A DNA stretch of 64,000 nt from Caulobacteraceae bacterium (GTDB lineage: Bacteria > Pseudomonadota > Alphaproteobacteria > Caulobacterales > Caulobacteraceae). The position numbers were made by a program, and so were the translations under genes. How positions within the stretch are numbered: position 1 is the first letter of the stretch; each line of letters starts with the position of its first letter. The DNA is taken from assembly GCA_947475735.1 (NCBI GenBank), contig CANJLQ010000006.1, forward strand, positions 124,001-188,000, in the 5' to 3' direction. The notes under the pieces are model-generated. The model did not search any database. It had not been told where the DNA came from and saw only the letters and a list, made by a program, of their open reading frames with translations. Positions 28,589 to 36,474 of the stretch are shown here, in pieces.

Positions 28589-29427
28589 CACCGCCGAAGC
28601 CCAAACCCAAGGTCCGAAAGCCTGCCGCCAGGCGATCGGCCAAGACGCCGGCCCGCAAGCCCGGCTCGGTCATGACCGGCGCCCCCGTGCCGATCTTCGC
28701 CTGGCCGCCGGACGAGGATCGGGTCGAGGCGATCTTCGCCCGCCTGTCGCGCGTCATGCCGGAGCCGAAGACCGAGCTGCGGTTCCAGGACCCCTACACC
28801 CTGGTGGTGGCCGTCGCCCTGTCGGCACAGGCGACCGACGTCTCGGTGAACAAGGCGACGGACATACTGTTCGCCGTGGCCGACACGCCGGAGGCGATGC
28901 TGGCGCTCGGCGAGGAGGACCTGATCCCCTTCATCGCCTCGATCGGTCTGTATCGGAACAAGGCGAAGAACGTCATCGCGCTGAGCCGCATCATCGTCGA
29001 GCAGCACGGCGGGATCACGCCCCTGAACCGCGCCGATCTCCAGGCCTTGCCCGGCGTGGGGCGAAAGACCGCCAGCGTCGTCCTGAACGAACTGGGCATC
29101 GAGCCCGCGATCGCCGTGGACACCCATGTGTTCCGGGTCTCGCACCGGCTGGGCCTGGCCAATGCCTCGACCGCCGACAAGGTCGAGGACCAGCTGCACG
29201 CCGTGGTGCCCGAGGCCTTCCTCGCCAAGGCCCACCACTGGCTGATCCTGCACGGCCGCTACACCTGCACGGCGAGGAAGCCGAATTGCGCGGGGTGCGT
29301 GATCTCAGACCTGTGTCCCTCGCGGGGGCTCATGGCGGCGAGCGAAGAGGCGGCTCAGACCGCGTCCAGCCGCGCGCGGACCGCCTCAGCGAAGAGCAAG
29401 CCCCGATCGGGGGCCTCGGACAGGTAG
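28585..29427 (+). CDS. nth: Endonuclease III
   Basis: Endonuclease III removes oxidised pyrimidines and cleaves the abasic site. The 280-residue product is longer than usual (about 210-230) through a Lys/Pro/Arg-rich N-terminus (residues 1-35) and a C-terminal tail. The HhH motif LPGVGRKTASVVLNEL carries the catalytic Lys, VDTHVFRV holds the Asp, and the [4Fe-4S] loop is C-x6-C-x2-C-x5-C (from CTARKPNC). The tail past CPSRG overlaps the convergent ATP-grasp gene by 73 nt. The start overlaps the upstream amine oxidase stop; MTGAPVPIFAW is an alternative start. Confidence 0.94.
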   Translation: MTPPKPKPKVRKPAARRSAKTPARKPGSVMTGAPVPIFAWPPDEDRVEAIFARLSRVMPEPKTELRFQDPYTLVVAVALSAQATDVSVNKATDILFAVADTPEAMLALGEEDLIPFIASIGLYRNKAKNVIALSRIIVEQHGGITPLNRADLQALPGVGRKTASVVLNELGIEPAIAVDTHVFRVSHRLGLANASTADKVEDQLHAVVPEAFLAKAHHWLILHGRYTCTARKPNCAGCVISDLCPSRGLMAASEEAAQTASSRARTASAKSKPRSGASDR

Positions 29428-30233
29428 AAGTCCGGCTCGATCAGCTCGGCTTCCATCAGCAGCCAGCGGCCGTCGGTGACCTGAACCATGTCGATGCGGG
29501 CATAGAGCAGCGGCTCCTCGATCGCGGCGAGGACCTGTTCGGCCAGGGCCATCGCGGCCGGCGAGGGGTCGGGCACCGTCGCATAGCGGCCGCCGTATTG
29601 CGACTGGATGCGGAAGTCCCCGGCCTTGGCCGTCTTGTTGACCGCATGGCTGAAGCCGCCGCCGAAGAACAGCAACGACAGCTCGCCCTCCGCCACCAGC
29701 TCGGGCAGGAAGGGTTGGATCATGGCCGCGCCGGGCGGCGGATCGGCCAGGCCCTCGCCGCGCGACACCTTGCCCGTCTTCCAAGCCCCGGCCGAGACGG
29801 TCGGCTTGACGATCAGGGTATCGGTGCCGAACCGGCCGAAGGCGGCCTCGATCTGATCCGGCTTGACCCGGTCGGTCCAGAGGGTGGGGGGAATGGCGAC
29901 GCCCGCCGCCTCCAGCCGCCGCAGATAGGCCTTGTCGGAGTTCCAGGCGAGGACCGACGCCGGATTGGCGATCCGCACCCCGGCCTCGTCCCACAGGCGG
30001 AGGGCGCTCAGCCAGGCCTCATGCCGCTGGTGATAGCCCCAGGTCAGGACGCTCAGGACCAAGGGATAGGCCAGAAGGCCGCGCGCATCTTCGGCGTGGT
30101 CGCTCCAGGGGGTGGATACGGCGGTGACGTCCGCCATCGCCAAGGCGGCGCGCAGCCGGTCCAGAACCTGAGGCCAGTGGGGCCCATAGGTGCCGTCGTC
30201 TGCGGCGGGGGTCAGGACGGCGATCTCTGTCAT
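29355..30233 (-). CDS. ATP-grasp domain protein (RimK/glutathione-synthetase-like)
   Basis: A 292-residue protein starting MTEIAVLTPAADDGTYG. The ATP-grasp fold is suggested by NSDKAYLRRLEAAGVAIPPTLW, LIVKPTVSAGAWKTGKVSRG, MIQPFLPELVAEGELSLLFF, and ARIDMVQVTDGRWLLMEAELIEPDFYL, which carries the acidic Mg-binding residues. It is probably a peptide-type ligase; substrate unknown. The C-terminal coding end overlaps the convergent nth gene by 73 nt. It is divergent from the PfkB kinase gene. Confidence 0.8.
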   Translation of the reverse strand: MTEIAVLTPAADDGTYGPHWPQVLDRLRAALAMADVTAVSTPWSDHAEDARGLLAYPLVLSVLTWGYHQRHEAWLSALRLWDEAGVRIANPASVLAWNSDKAYLRRLEAAGVAIPPTLWTDRVKPDQIEAAFGRFGTDTLIVKPTVSAGAWKTGKVSRGEGLADPPPGAAMIQPFLPELVAEGELSLLFFGGGFSHAVNKTAKAGDFRIQSQYGGRYATVPDPSPAAMALAEQVLAAIEEPLLYARIDMVQVTDGRWLLMEAELIEPDFYLSEAPDRGLLFAEAVRARLDAV

Positions 30234-30313
30234 GGGCGCTGGCCATACAGGGTTCGCCGGCGGGGGCAAGCCGGGGCTGGCGTCCGCTCCGTCGGGCCGC
30301 TATGGGGCGCCCC

Positions 30314-31327
30314 ATGACCCAAACCGCCCCCAAATACGACGTCTGCGCCGTCGGCAACGCCATCGTCGATGTTCTCGCACCGTGCGAGGCCAGCTTCCTG
30401 ACCGCCCAAGGCCTGAACCCCGGCTCGATGCAGCTGGTCGACGAGGACCAGAGCGCGGCCCTGTACGACGCCATGGCGGCGGGCGTGGAGGCCTCGGGCG
30501 GCTCGGCGGGCAACACCGTCGCGGGCGTCGGCTCGTTCGGCGGCCGGGCGGCCTACGTCGGCAAGGTCGCGGCCGACACCCTGGGCGGGGTCTTCACCCA
30601 CGACATCCGGGCGGCGGGCGTGCATTTCGATACCCCGGCGCTGGAAGGCGGAGCCGGGACCGGCCGTTGTCTGATCAATGTCACCTCGGACGGACAGCGC
30701 ACCATGTGCACCTTCCTCGGGGCGGCCAACCAGTTGTCGGTCGCCGACATCGACGCGGCCCTGATCGGCGACAGCGCCATCGTCTATCTGGAAGGCTATC
30801 TGTTCGACCCGGCCCCGGCCCGCGCGGCCTTCGAGGCGGCGGCGGCAGCGGCCCACGCAGCGGGACGCAAGGTCGCGATCACCCTGTCCGACGCCTTCGT
30901 GGTTGGCCGCTGGCGGACTGAACTTCTGGCCTTCATCCAGGCCTCCGCCGACATCGTCCTGGCCAATGAGGTCGAGCTTCTGGCCCTGTTCGAGACCGAG
31001 GATTTCGACGCAGCCGCCGAACGGCTGTCGTCGCTCGTCGAGATCGCCGCCGTGACGCGGGGCGAGCACGGCTCGGTCGTGATCCGCGGCTCGGAGCGGG
31101 CGGTGGTCCAGGCCTTCGCCGCGGACCGGGTGATCGATACGACGGGGGCGGGCGACCAGTATGCAGCGGGCTTCCTGCTGGGTCTGGCGCGCGGTCTGTC
31201 GCTGGCGGACGCCGGGGCCCTGGGGTCGCTGGCGGCGGCCGAGGTCATCGGCCACTGGGGTCCGCGCCCGATGATGTCCCTGCACGAGCTGGCCGAGCAG
31301 AAGGGCCTCAGGCTCCACGCCGTTTGA
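30314..31327 (+). CDS. PfkB-family sugar/adenosine kinase
   Basis: A 337-residue ribokinase-fold kinase starting MTQTAPKYDVCAVGNAIVDVLAP. It has GGSAGNTVAGVGSFGG near residue 57 and the catalytic-base motif DTTGAGDQYAAGFLLGLARG near residue 277. It most resembles alphaproteobacterial proteins annotated as adenosine kinase, but PfkB specificity cannot be read from sequence alone. An in-frame ATG 12 nt upstream is possible; this ATG has GGGG at a suitable distance. Its 3' end overlaps the convergent Smr gene by 20 nt. Confidence 0.85.
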   Translation: MTQTAPKYDVCAVGNAIVDVLAPCEASFLTAQGLNPGSMQLVDEDQSAALYDAMAAGVEASGGSAGNTVAGVGSFGGRAAYVGKVAADTLGGVFTHDIRAAGVHFDTPALEGGAGTGRCLINVTSDGQRTMCTFLGAANQLSVADIDAALIGDSAIVYLEGYLFDPAPARAAFEAAAAAAHAAGRKVAITLSDAFVVGRWRTELLAFIQASADIVLANEVELLALFETEDFDAAAERLSSLVEIAAVTRGEHGSVVIRGSERAVVQAFAADRVIDTTGAGDQYAAGFLLGLARGLSLADAGALGSLAAAEVIGHWGPRPMMSLHELAEQKGLRLHAV

Positions 31328-31871
31328 GTGTGACGTAGAAGGCCCCGTCGCCGCCGTGGCGACGATGGGCCGAGGCGAAGCCGGATACCACGCCCCTGAG
31401 CGCATGGGCCTGGAGCCATTCCTGGATCGAGGCGCGGATGACCCCGCCGCCCCGCCGGCCCTGGCCCGTGACGACCAGCACGGCCCGCAGGCCGCGCGCC
31501 TGGGCCCCGTTCAGGAAGGCCCTCAGCTGATCCTCGGCCTCGAAGCGACCGAAGCCATGCAGGTCGATCGAGGCTTCGATCGGATCCCGCTCTCGTGACA
31601 GGCGGCGCTGGCGGCGTGGCTCCAGCGGCTCGGGTGCGCCGTGGGCGGGCGCGGCGTGCGGGGCGGCAGGCTTCGGCGTGGATCGGGCGGTCGGGGCTGT
31701 CGCGGAGGGACGAAGCGGCATCGGCCGCGAGGTCTTCACCTCGACCGCCGCCGGAGCCTCGGCCGCGATTCTCAGTGCCTTTCTGACCCGGGCGGGCGTG
31801 ACCGATCCGGACACGCGAGCCCACAGGCGGCGGTCCTCGGCGCTCAGGTCTGGCGGGGGACGCCGGGCCAT
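31308..31871 (-). CDS. Smr/MutS2-type domain protein
   Basis: A 187-residue protein. The N-terminal half (to about residue 95) is Ala/Pro/Arg-rich and probably disordered. The Smr domain follows, with IDLHGFGRFEAEDQLRAFL near residue 103 and VVTGQGRRGGGVIRASIQEWL near 130, matching the LDxHG and TGxGxH-like motifs of Smr nucleases (here GQGRR in place of GxGxH). Smr domains nick branched DNA or cleave mRNA. An Xre regulator gene lies 3 nt upstream on the same strand. Confidence 0.85.
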   Translation of the reverse strand: MARRPPPDLSAEDRRLWARVSGSVTPARVRKALRIAAEAPAAVEVKTSRPMPLRPSATAPTARSTPKPAAPHAAPAHGAPEPLEPRRQRRLSRERDPIEASIDLHGFGRFEAEDQLRAFLNGAQARGLRAVLVVTGQGRRGGGVIRASIQEWLQAHALRGVVSGFASAHRRHGGDGAFYVTLKRRGA

Positions 31872-31874
31872 GGC

Positions 31875-32114
31875 TCAGCCTTCGTCGTCGTCGAGGTCGG
31901 GCTCAGGCGGGCCGGGCTCATAGGTCAGGATGTCGCCGGGCTGGCACTCTAGTTCGCGGCACAGGGCGTACAGGGTGGTGAAGCGCACGGCCCGCGCCTT
32001 GCCGGTCTTGAGGATCGACAGGTTGGCGACCGTCACACCCACGCGATCGGCGAGCTCGGTCAGCGACATGCGCCGCTCGACCAGCAGACGGTCCAGCTGG
32101 ATCCGGATGGCCAT
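31875..32114 (-). CDS. Xre-type helix-turn-helix regulator
   Basis: A 79-residue protein that is almost entirely a DNA-binding domain: RMSLTELADRVGVTVANLSILKTGKARAVRFTTLYALCRELECQPGDILTY matches the YozG/Cro-like HTH class. The acidic tail is short. Genes of this type are commonly paired with DUF2975 membrane-protein genes, and that pair occurs here. It starts 37 nt after the DUF2975 stop; a half copy of the 40-nt repeat occupies that gap. Confidence 0.88.
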   Translation of the reverse strand: MAIRIQLDRLLVERRMSLTELADRVGVTVANLSILKTGKARAVRFTTLYALCRELECQPGDILTYEPGPPEPDLDDDEG

Positions 32115-32128
32115 CAGGTGGACCCCCT

Positions 32129-32148
32129 CGCGCGGCTAGCGTTAGCGC
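32129..32148 (+). repeat. 40-nt repeat, right half only (copy C)
   Basis: CGC loop, TAGCGTT and AGCGC are in register with the other copies. The left half does not pair and merges into the start of the xre gene on the opposite strand. Confidence 0.55.
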
Positions 32149-32151
32149 CCC

Positions 32152-32796
32152 TCATATCGTCAGCTCCGACTCGCGGCGAAGACGCGCGCCCTCGCGGAAG
32201 ACTTCGGCCAGGACGAAGACCACCAGAACCGAAAAGATCGGGGTCAGCAGCTCGCCGAACCCCTGTCGTTCCATTACGCCGGGGGCCAGCCGGGCGGCGA
32301 CCACGCCCTGGGCCAGCCAGACGCCTCCGGTCACGACCGCCAGGATCAGGCCCACCTGTCGCAGGCGGCGCACATTGTCCGGCTGGAACGGATCGCCCAG
32401 CGTCAGGGTGCGGAAGATCATGCGAAGGTTCCGCAGGATCAGCAGGAAACCGCCGAAATAGGCGGTCAGGGCCCCGACGCCGAACAGCAGCAAGGGCCGC
32501 GTCAATGGTTGCTGGCGGCCCCCTGTGTCGTTCGACACGGTAATGTTCAGATTGGCGATGGGGATGAAGATCGAGGCGAGAAACACCAGCAGCAGGACCG
32601 CGGTGATGACCATCAGCAGCACATAGGCGACGTCGAGCGCGATCTTCAGCAGGCTCGACACCGAGCCGGGGCCGAGCGTCTTGAACGGAGTCTTGAAAGA
32701 GATCCGCAAGGGGATCTTGCGCCCCAGGGCCCGGAGCCCGGGCAGGCGCGGCGTCGGCCGGTCGGATCGTTCGGGATGTGACCGGTCGGCGGGCAT
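32152..32796 (-). CDS. DUF2975-type four-helix membrane protein
   Basis: A 214-residue protein. The first 45 residues are cytoplasmic, Pro/Arg-rich. Four hydrophobic segments follow, near residues 55-78 (VAYVLLMVITAVLLLVFLA), 100-120, 148-168 and 180-200. The central FRTLTLGDPFQPDNVRRLRQVG motif is typical of DUF2975, where the conserved NxxRLR segment sits between helices 2 and 3. Function of DUF2975 is unknown. The pairing with the downstream small Xre regulator suggests the membrane protein modulates it. Confidence 0.82.
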   Translation of the reverse strand: MPADRSHPERSDRPTPRLPGLRALGRKIPLRISFKTPFKTLGPGSVSSLLKIALDVAYVLLMVITAVLLLVFLASIFIPIANLNITVSNDTGGRQQPLTRPLLLFGVGALTAYFGGFLLILRNLRMIFRTLTLGDPFQPDNVRRLRQVGLILAVVTGGVWLAQGVVAARLAPGVMERQGFGELLTPIFSVLVVFVLAEVFREGARLRRESELTI

Positions 32797-32975
32797 CGGC
32801 GATCTCTCGCCGGGGATCAGGCCGCGATGGCCGCGCGGGGTCCGGCGAACCCCGACGCGGCTCTATACATCGCGTTTTCGGTCAATGGAGAAGGGCCTTC
32901 TGTTCTTGTGGCTCCTGCGGGGCCCGCAGGCTTCGCGACTTGAGCCGTCGTGGGTCGTTGGTTCCGCTCAAACCG

Positions 32976-33015
32976 TCGCTCAAGCAATGAGCGACCGCGT
33001 CGCGAATGGTAGCGA
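32976..33015 (+). repeat. 40-nt two-stem interspersed repeat, copy D
   Basis: Outer stem TCGCT/AGCGA (one further G-C pair outside), inner stem GCGAC/GTCGC around CGC, CAAGC on the left and the diverged GAATGGT on the right. It lies 3 nt past the stop of the small membrane-protein gene, antisense to it. Confidence 0.82.
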
Positions 33016-33018
33016 CCC

Positions 33019-33135
33019 TCAGAAGGACTGCACCAGGATGGCGACCAGGGCGGTCGGCAGGGCGGCGAGCAGGGCGGCGTTGATCAGCACGGTGCCGACC
33101 TTGTCCATCATCAGCGAGGCGTTCAGGGTGTTCAT
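33019..33135 (-). CDS. 38-residue small membrane protein
   Basis: The ATG is preceded by GGAAGAG at a good distance. The peptide begins MNTLNASLMMDKVG and then has one strongly hydrophobic stretch (TVLINAALLAALPTALVAILV), predicted as a single transmembrane helix, and ends QSF. An in-frame extension upstream to 33318 runs through the rdgB promoter region and is not credible. I do not recognise a family. Isolated between a DUF2975 gene and the divergent rdgB promoter, it is probably monocistronic. Confidence 0.6.
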   Translation of the reverse strand: MNTLNASLMMDKVGTVLINAALLAALPTALVAILVQSF

Positions 33136-33277
33136 CGTTCTCTTCCTTCGATCCTGAGTGCGGGTCATTTGTTGCCCGCATTCTCTGCCACCGGGGTTCG
33201 ACTTGCTCGTTTCGACCAAACCGTGGAACGTCGTGGCCTCCGTTCGTGAGAACATAGATAGGCCGTGCCAGACGGCT

Positions 33278-33310
33278 TTGCACGTTACATATCGTTTAAC
33301 GATATTAAAC
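33278..33310 (+). promoter_or_regulatory. rdgB promoter with palindromic operator
   Basis: TTGCAC (33278-33283) and GATATT (33301-33306) are 17 nt apart. The palindrome ATATCGTTTAACGATAT (33289-33305) covers the spacer and -10 element, and a second overlapping inverted repeat GTTTAA/TTAAAC extends to 33310. This looks like a repressor site over a sigma-70 promoter; the regulator is unknown. Confidence 0.6.
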
Positions 33311-33345
33311 TTCGGCAATGGAATGTTTCAAACCGTGGAGACCGC

Positions 33346-33951
33346 GTGAAACTGAAGCTTATCAAGGGGATGCGGCTGGTCGCGGCGACCCACAACGCCG
33401 GAAAGGCGCGCGAAATCCACGCCCTGCTGGACGGACATTACACGGTGGTCACCGCCGGCGCGCTGAACCTGCCCGAACCGGCCGAAACCGAGACCACTTT
33501 TGTCGGCAACGCCATGCTGAAGGCGCGTCACGCTGCCGCCTTCTCGGGCGAGGTCAGCCTGGCCGACGATTCCGGCCTTTCGGTCGCGGCCCTGGACGGG
33601 GCCCCCGGCATCTTCTCGGCGCGGTGGGGGGGACCAGAGCGGGACTTCGGCCTGGCGATGAGGAAGATCGAGGAGCGGCTAGAGGACCTGGGGGCCACGG
33701 ATCGCGGCGCCTTCTTCACCTCCGCCCTGGCCGTCGCCTGGCCCGATGGACCCTGCGTGGTCGTGGAAGGCCGGGTCGACGGGCAGCTGACCTTCCCGCC
33801 CCGGGGCGACCGGGGCTTCGGCTACGACCCGATCTTCATCCCGGACGGCCACGCCCTGACCTTCGCCGAGATGGCCCCGGCGCTGAAGGACGGTCTCAGC
33901 CACCGCGCCCGGGCGTTCGAGCAGCTGAAGGCCGCGCTCATTGACGGATGA
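33346..33951 (+). CDS. rdgB: RdgB/HAM1-type dITP/XTP pyrophosphatase
   Basis: RdgB hydrolyses non-canonical purine triphosphates (dITP, XTP) so they are not used in DNA. The 201-residue product includes LVAATHNAGKAREIHALL (substrate/phosphate loop), ETTFVGNAMLKARHAA, SLADDSGLSVAALDGAPGIFSARW with the catalytic Asp pair, and GFGYDPIFIPDG. The GTG start has GGAG five nt upstream; the ATG at 33370 has a ribosome-binding site too close to use. hemW begins within its 3' end, so rdgB-hemW-rsmI-yraN is one likely operon. Confidence 0.94.
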   Translation: MKLKLIKGMRLVAATHNAGKAREIHALLDGHYTVVTAGALNLPEPAETETTFVGNAMLKARHAAAFSGEVSLADDSGLSVAALDGAPGIFSARWGGPERDFGLAMRKIEERLEDLGATDRGAFFTSALAVAWPDGPCVVVEGRVDGQLTFPPRGDRGFGYDPIFIPDGHALTFAEMAPALKDGLSHRARAFEQLKAALIDG

Positions 33952-35095
33952 CCGTCCGGACGGGGTCGCCGTCTATGTCCACTGGCCCTATTGCGCCCGC
34001 ATCTGCCCCTACTGCGACTTCAACGTGGTCAAGGACCGGGGCTGGCGCGAGGAGCAGGCGGTGCTGGTCCAGGCCATCCTGACCGACCTGTCGGCCCAGG
34101 CGACGAGGCTGGGCGAGCAACCGCTGGCGTCGATCTTCTTCGGAGGCGGCACCCCGTCGCTGATGCGGCCGGAGGACGTGGCGGCGGTGATCGCGACGGC
34201 GCGGAGGCTGTTCGCCCCGGCGGGCCCGGTCGAGATCACCCTGGAGGCCAATCCCACGGATGCTGAGGCGGCCCATTTCGCGGCATTGAGGGAGGCGGGC
34301 GTGAACCGCCTGTCCTTGGGGGTCCAGTCGCTGGACGAGGCCGAACTGGCCTTTCTGGGCCGCAATCATTCGTCCGCCGAGGCCCGCCGGGCCATCGCCG
34401 TGGCGGCCTCGGTGTTCGACCGCCTGTCGATCGACCTGATCCACGCCTTGCCGGGTCAGACCGTCGCCGGATGGACGTCGGCTCTGGAGCAGGCGCTCGC
34501 CCTGGGGTTCGAGCACGTCTCGCCGTATCAACTGACGATCGCGGAGGGCACGGCCTTCGCGCGGGCAGTGGAGCGCGGCGCCCTGGTCCCGCCCGACGAG
34601 GACACGGCCGCCGACCTGTACGACGCGACCCAGGCCGTGCTGGGGGCGGCGGGGTTCGAGGCCTATGAGGTGTCAAACCACGCCCGGGGCCCGGCGGCGC
34701 GGTCGGCGCACAATCTGCATGTCTGGCGCGGCGGCGACTATCTCGGGGTCGGGCCGGGGGCCCACGGGCGAACGACCGTCGCCGGGGTGCGGACCGCCAC
34801 GGTCGCCCACCGCCGCATCGCCGACTATGTGGCCGGCGTGGCCTCCGGGGCGGCGTGGAGCGAGGCGGAGGCGCTGGATGCGAGAGATGCGGCCGAGGAA
34901 CGCCTGCTGCTCGGGCTGCGCAGCGTCGAAGGGGTGCCTCTGAGCCTGCTGCCCGACCTCGATCTCGATCCGGGCAAGGCCCCCGTCGCCCAACTGGTCT
35001 CCGACGGCTTTTTGAGCACCTCTGACGGCCGGCTGGCCGCGACGGGGACGGGGCGTCCGGTCCTGGATGCCGTGCTGAAGGCGCTCCTGACCTGA
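33941..35095 (+). CDS. hemW: Radical SAM protein HemW
   Basis: HemW is a radical-SAM-family haem chaperone/haem-transfer protein, long misannotated as coproporphyrinogen oxidase. The 384-residue product has CARICPYC (C-x3-C-x2-C) for the [4Fe-4S] cluster near residue 20, ASIFFGGGTPSLM near 65, and NRLSLGVQSLDEAELAFLGRNH near 122, all family features. It lacks the extra Cys that follows the cluster motif in HemN. The start is TTG, overlapping rdgB by 11 nt; no ATG or GTG lies before the cluster motif in frame. Confidence 0.92.
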   Translation: MTDDRPDGVAVYVHWPYCARICPYCDFNVVKDRGWREEQAVLVQAILTDLSAQATRLGEQPLASIFFGGGTPSLMRPEDVAAVIATARRLFAPAGPVEITLEANPTDAEAAHFAALREAGVNRLSLGVQSLDEAELAFLGRNHSSAEARRAIAVAASVFDRLSIDLIHALPGQTVAGWTSALEQALALGFEHVSPYQLTIAEGTAFARAVERGALVPPDEDTAADLYDATQAVLGAAGFEAYEVSNHARGPAARSAHNLHVWRGGDYLGVGPGAHGRTTVAGVRTATVAHRRIADYVAGVASGAAWSEAEALDARDAAEERLLLGLRSVEGVPLSLLPDLDLDPGKAPVAQLVSDGFLSTSDGRLAATGTGRPVLDAVLKALLT

Positions 35096-35138
35096 GGCCG
35101 TCCTTGCCCGGGCCCGCCCCGGCTGGCACGGTCGGGCG

Positions 35139-36014
35139 ATGATCGAGGCCGTCCTGTTCCCCCCCACCGCGCCTCCGGCCCGGCCCGTCTCGCCGGGTCT
35201 GTATCTGGTCTCGACGCCCATCGGGAACCTCAGAGACATGACCCTGCGGGCGCTCGACGTGCTGGCCGCCGCCGATCTTGTTCTGGCCGAGGACACGCGG
35301 GTGACCGCCAAGCTTTTAGCCGCCTATGGGCTGAAGGCGCGGCTGGAGCGGTGCGACGACCACGCCTCGACCCGCGCCGCCGAACTGGCGATCGAGCGTG
35401 TCGCGGGGGGCGGTGTGGTGGCGCTGGTGTCCGACGCCGGCACGCCGATGGTGTCGGACCCCGGTTTCGTCGTGGCGCGGGCGGTGATCGCGGCGGGCCT
35501 GGCGGTCCACCCGATCCCGGGCGCGTCCAGCCTGCTGGCGGCCTTGGTGCTGTCGGGCCTGCCGGCGGATCAGGTGACCTTCGTCGGCTTCCTACCGCCC
35601 AAGTCGGCCGGGCGGGTCGCGGCCCTGACCGAACTCAGGGCCGCGCGTCAGACCCTGGTGCTGTTCGAGAGCGGGCCTCGGCTGCGCGCCAGCCTGACCG
35701 ACATGGCTGCCGTCTTGGGCCCTCGCCCGGCCGCCGTCTGTCGCGAACTGACCAAGCTTTACGAGACCTGCGTGCGGGGATCGCTGGCCGAGCTCGCCGC
35801 CGACCCGGCCTTGGACGCGCCCAAGGGCGAGATCGTCGTCGTCATCGGCCCCGGCGAGACCGAGATCGCCAGCGCGGCCGATGCCGACACGGCCCTGGCC
35901 GAGGCCCTGACCCGCCTGGCCCCCGGAGAGGCGGCCTCGGAGGTGTCGCGCGCGCTCGACCTGCCGCGAAAGCCGCTCTATCGCCGGGCGCTGGAGCTGC
36001 AGGGGCGGGGATGA
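35139..36014 (+). CDS. rsmI: 16S rRNA (cytidine(1402)-2'-O)-methyltransferase
   Basis: RsmI methylates the ribose of C1402 in 16S rRNA. The 291-residue product has GLYLVSTPIGNLRDMTLRALDVL near residue 20, AEDTRVTAKLL, DAGTPMVSDPGFVV near 102, and VHPIPGASSLLAALVLSGL, all from the tetrapyrrole-methylase fold as used by RsmI. RsmI and YraN genes are neighbours in many genomes, as here: the stop overlaps the next start (ATGA). Confidence 0.95.
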   Translation: MIEAVLFPPTAPPARPVSPGLYLVSTPIGNLRDMTLRALDVLAAADLVLAEDTRVTAKLLAAYGLKARLERCDDHASTRAAELAIERVAGGGVVALVSDAGTPMVSDPGFVVARAVIAAGLAVHPIPGASSLLAALVLSGLPADQVTFVGFLPPKSAGRVAALTELRAARQTLVLFESGPRLRASLTDMAAVLGPRPAAVCRELTKLYETCVRGSLAELAADPALDAPKGEIVVVIGPGETEIASAADADTALAEALTRLAPGEAASEVSRALDLPRKPLYRRALELQGRG

Positions 36015-36418
36015 AGCCGTCGAGGGTCGCCAAGCCCGTGACGCCGACGCGGCCCAAGGCGGCCTGGCGGATGGCGCTGGGCGGCCGCGCCTTCCGCGAG
36101 GGCCACACGGCCGAATGGATCGCCGCCGCCTGGCTGATGGCCAAGGGCTATCGCATTCTGGGCTTTCGGCTGAAGACGCCTGCGGCCGAGATCGACATCC
36201 TGGCGCAGCGGGGCGGCGTGCTGGCGGTGGTGGAGGTCAAGCGCCGCGCCACGGTCGAGGCGGCGGAGGGGGCCCTTCAAGCTCGTCAACTGGACCGATT
36301 GCGACTGGCCGGGAGCAAGGTGTTGCGCCAAAGACCCGGTCTGAAAGGCCTTCGCTTGCGGATCGATACCGTGACGCTGGCACCCGGACACTTTCCACGT
36401 CATCGTCGTGATCTGTAG
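36011..36418 (+). CDS. YraN/UPF0102 family nuclease-fold protein
   Basis: A 135-residue protein with the UPF0102 pattern: REGHTAEWIAAAWLMAKGYRILGFRLKTPAAEIDILAQ, then VVEVKRRAT, where the Glu/Asp/Glu-x-Lys residues form a restriction-endonuclease-like active site. The biological role is not established. It is coupled to rsmI by a 4-nt overlap, the usual neighbour. The first 20 residues are basic and not conserved. Confidence 0.88.
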   Translation: MKPSRVAKPVTPTRPKAAWRMALGGRAFREGHTAEWIAAAWLMAKGYRILGFRLKTPAAEIDILAQRGGVLAVVEVKRRATVEAAEGALQARQLDRLRLAGSKVLRQRPGLKGLRLRIDTVTLAPGHFPRHRRDL

Positions 36419-36474
36419 TTCCACGAGATTTCCACGACGAAATCTTGCGGGACGGGTCGTCGGGGGACGTCGGG

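Noticed and set aside
33294..33310. CtrA site at the TTAA pair in the rdgB promoter
   Set aside because: The spacing is five nt, not the seven required for TTAA-N7-TTAA.
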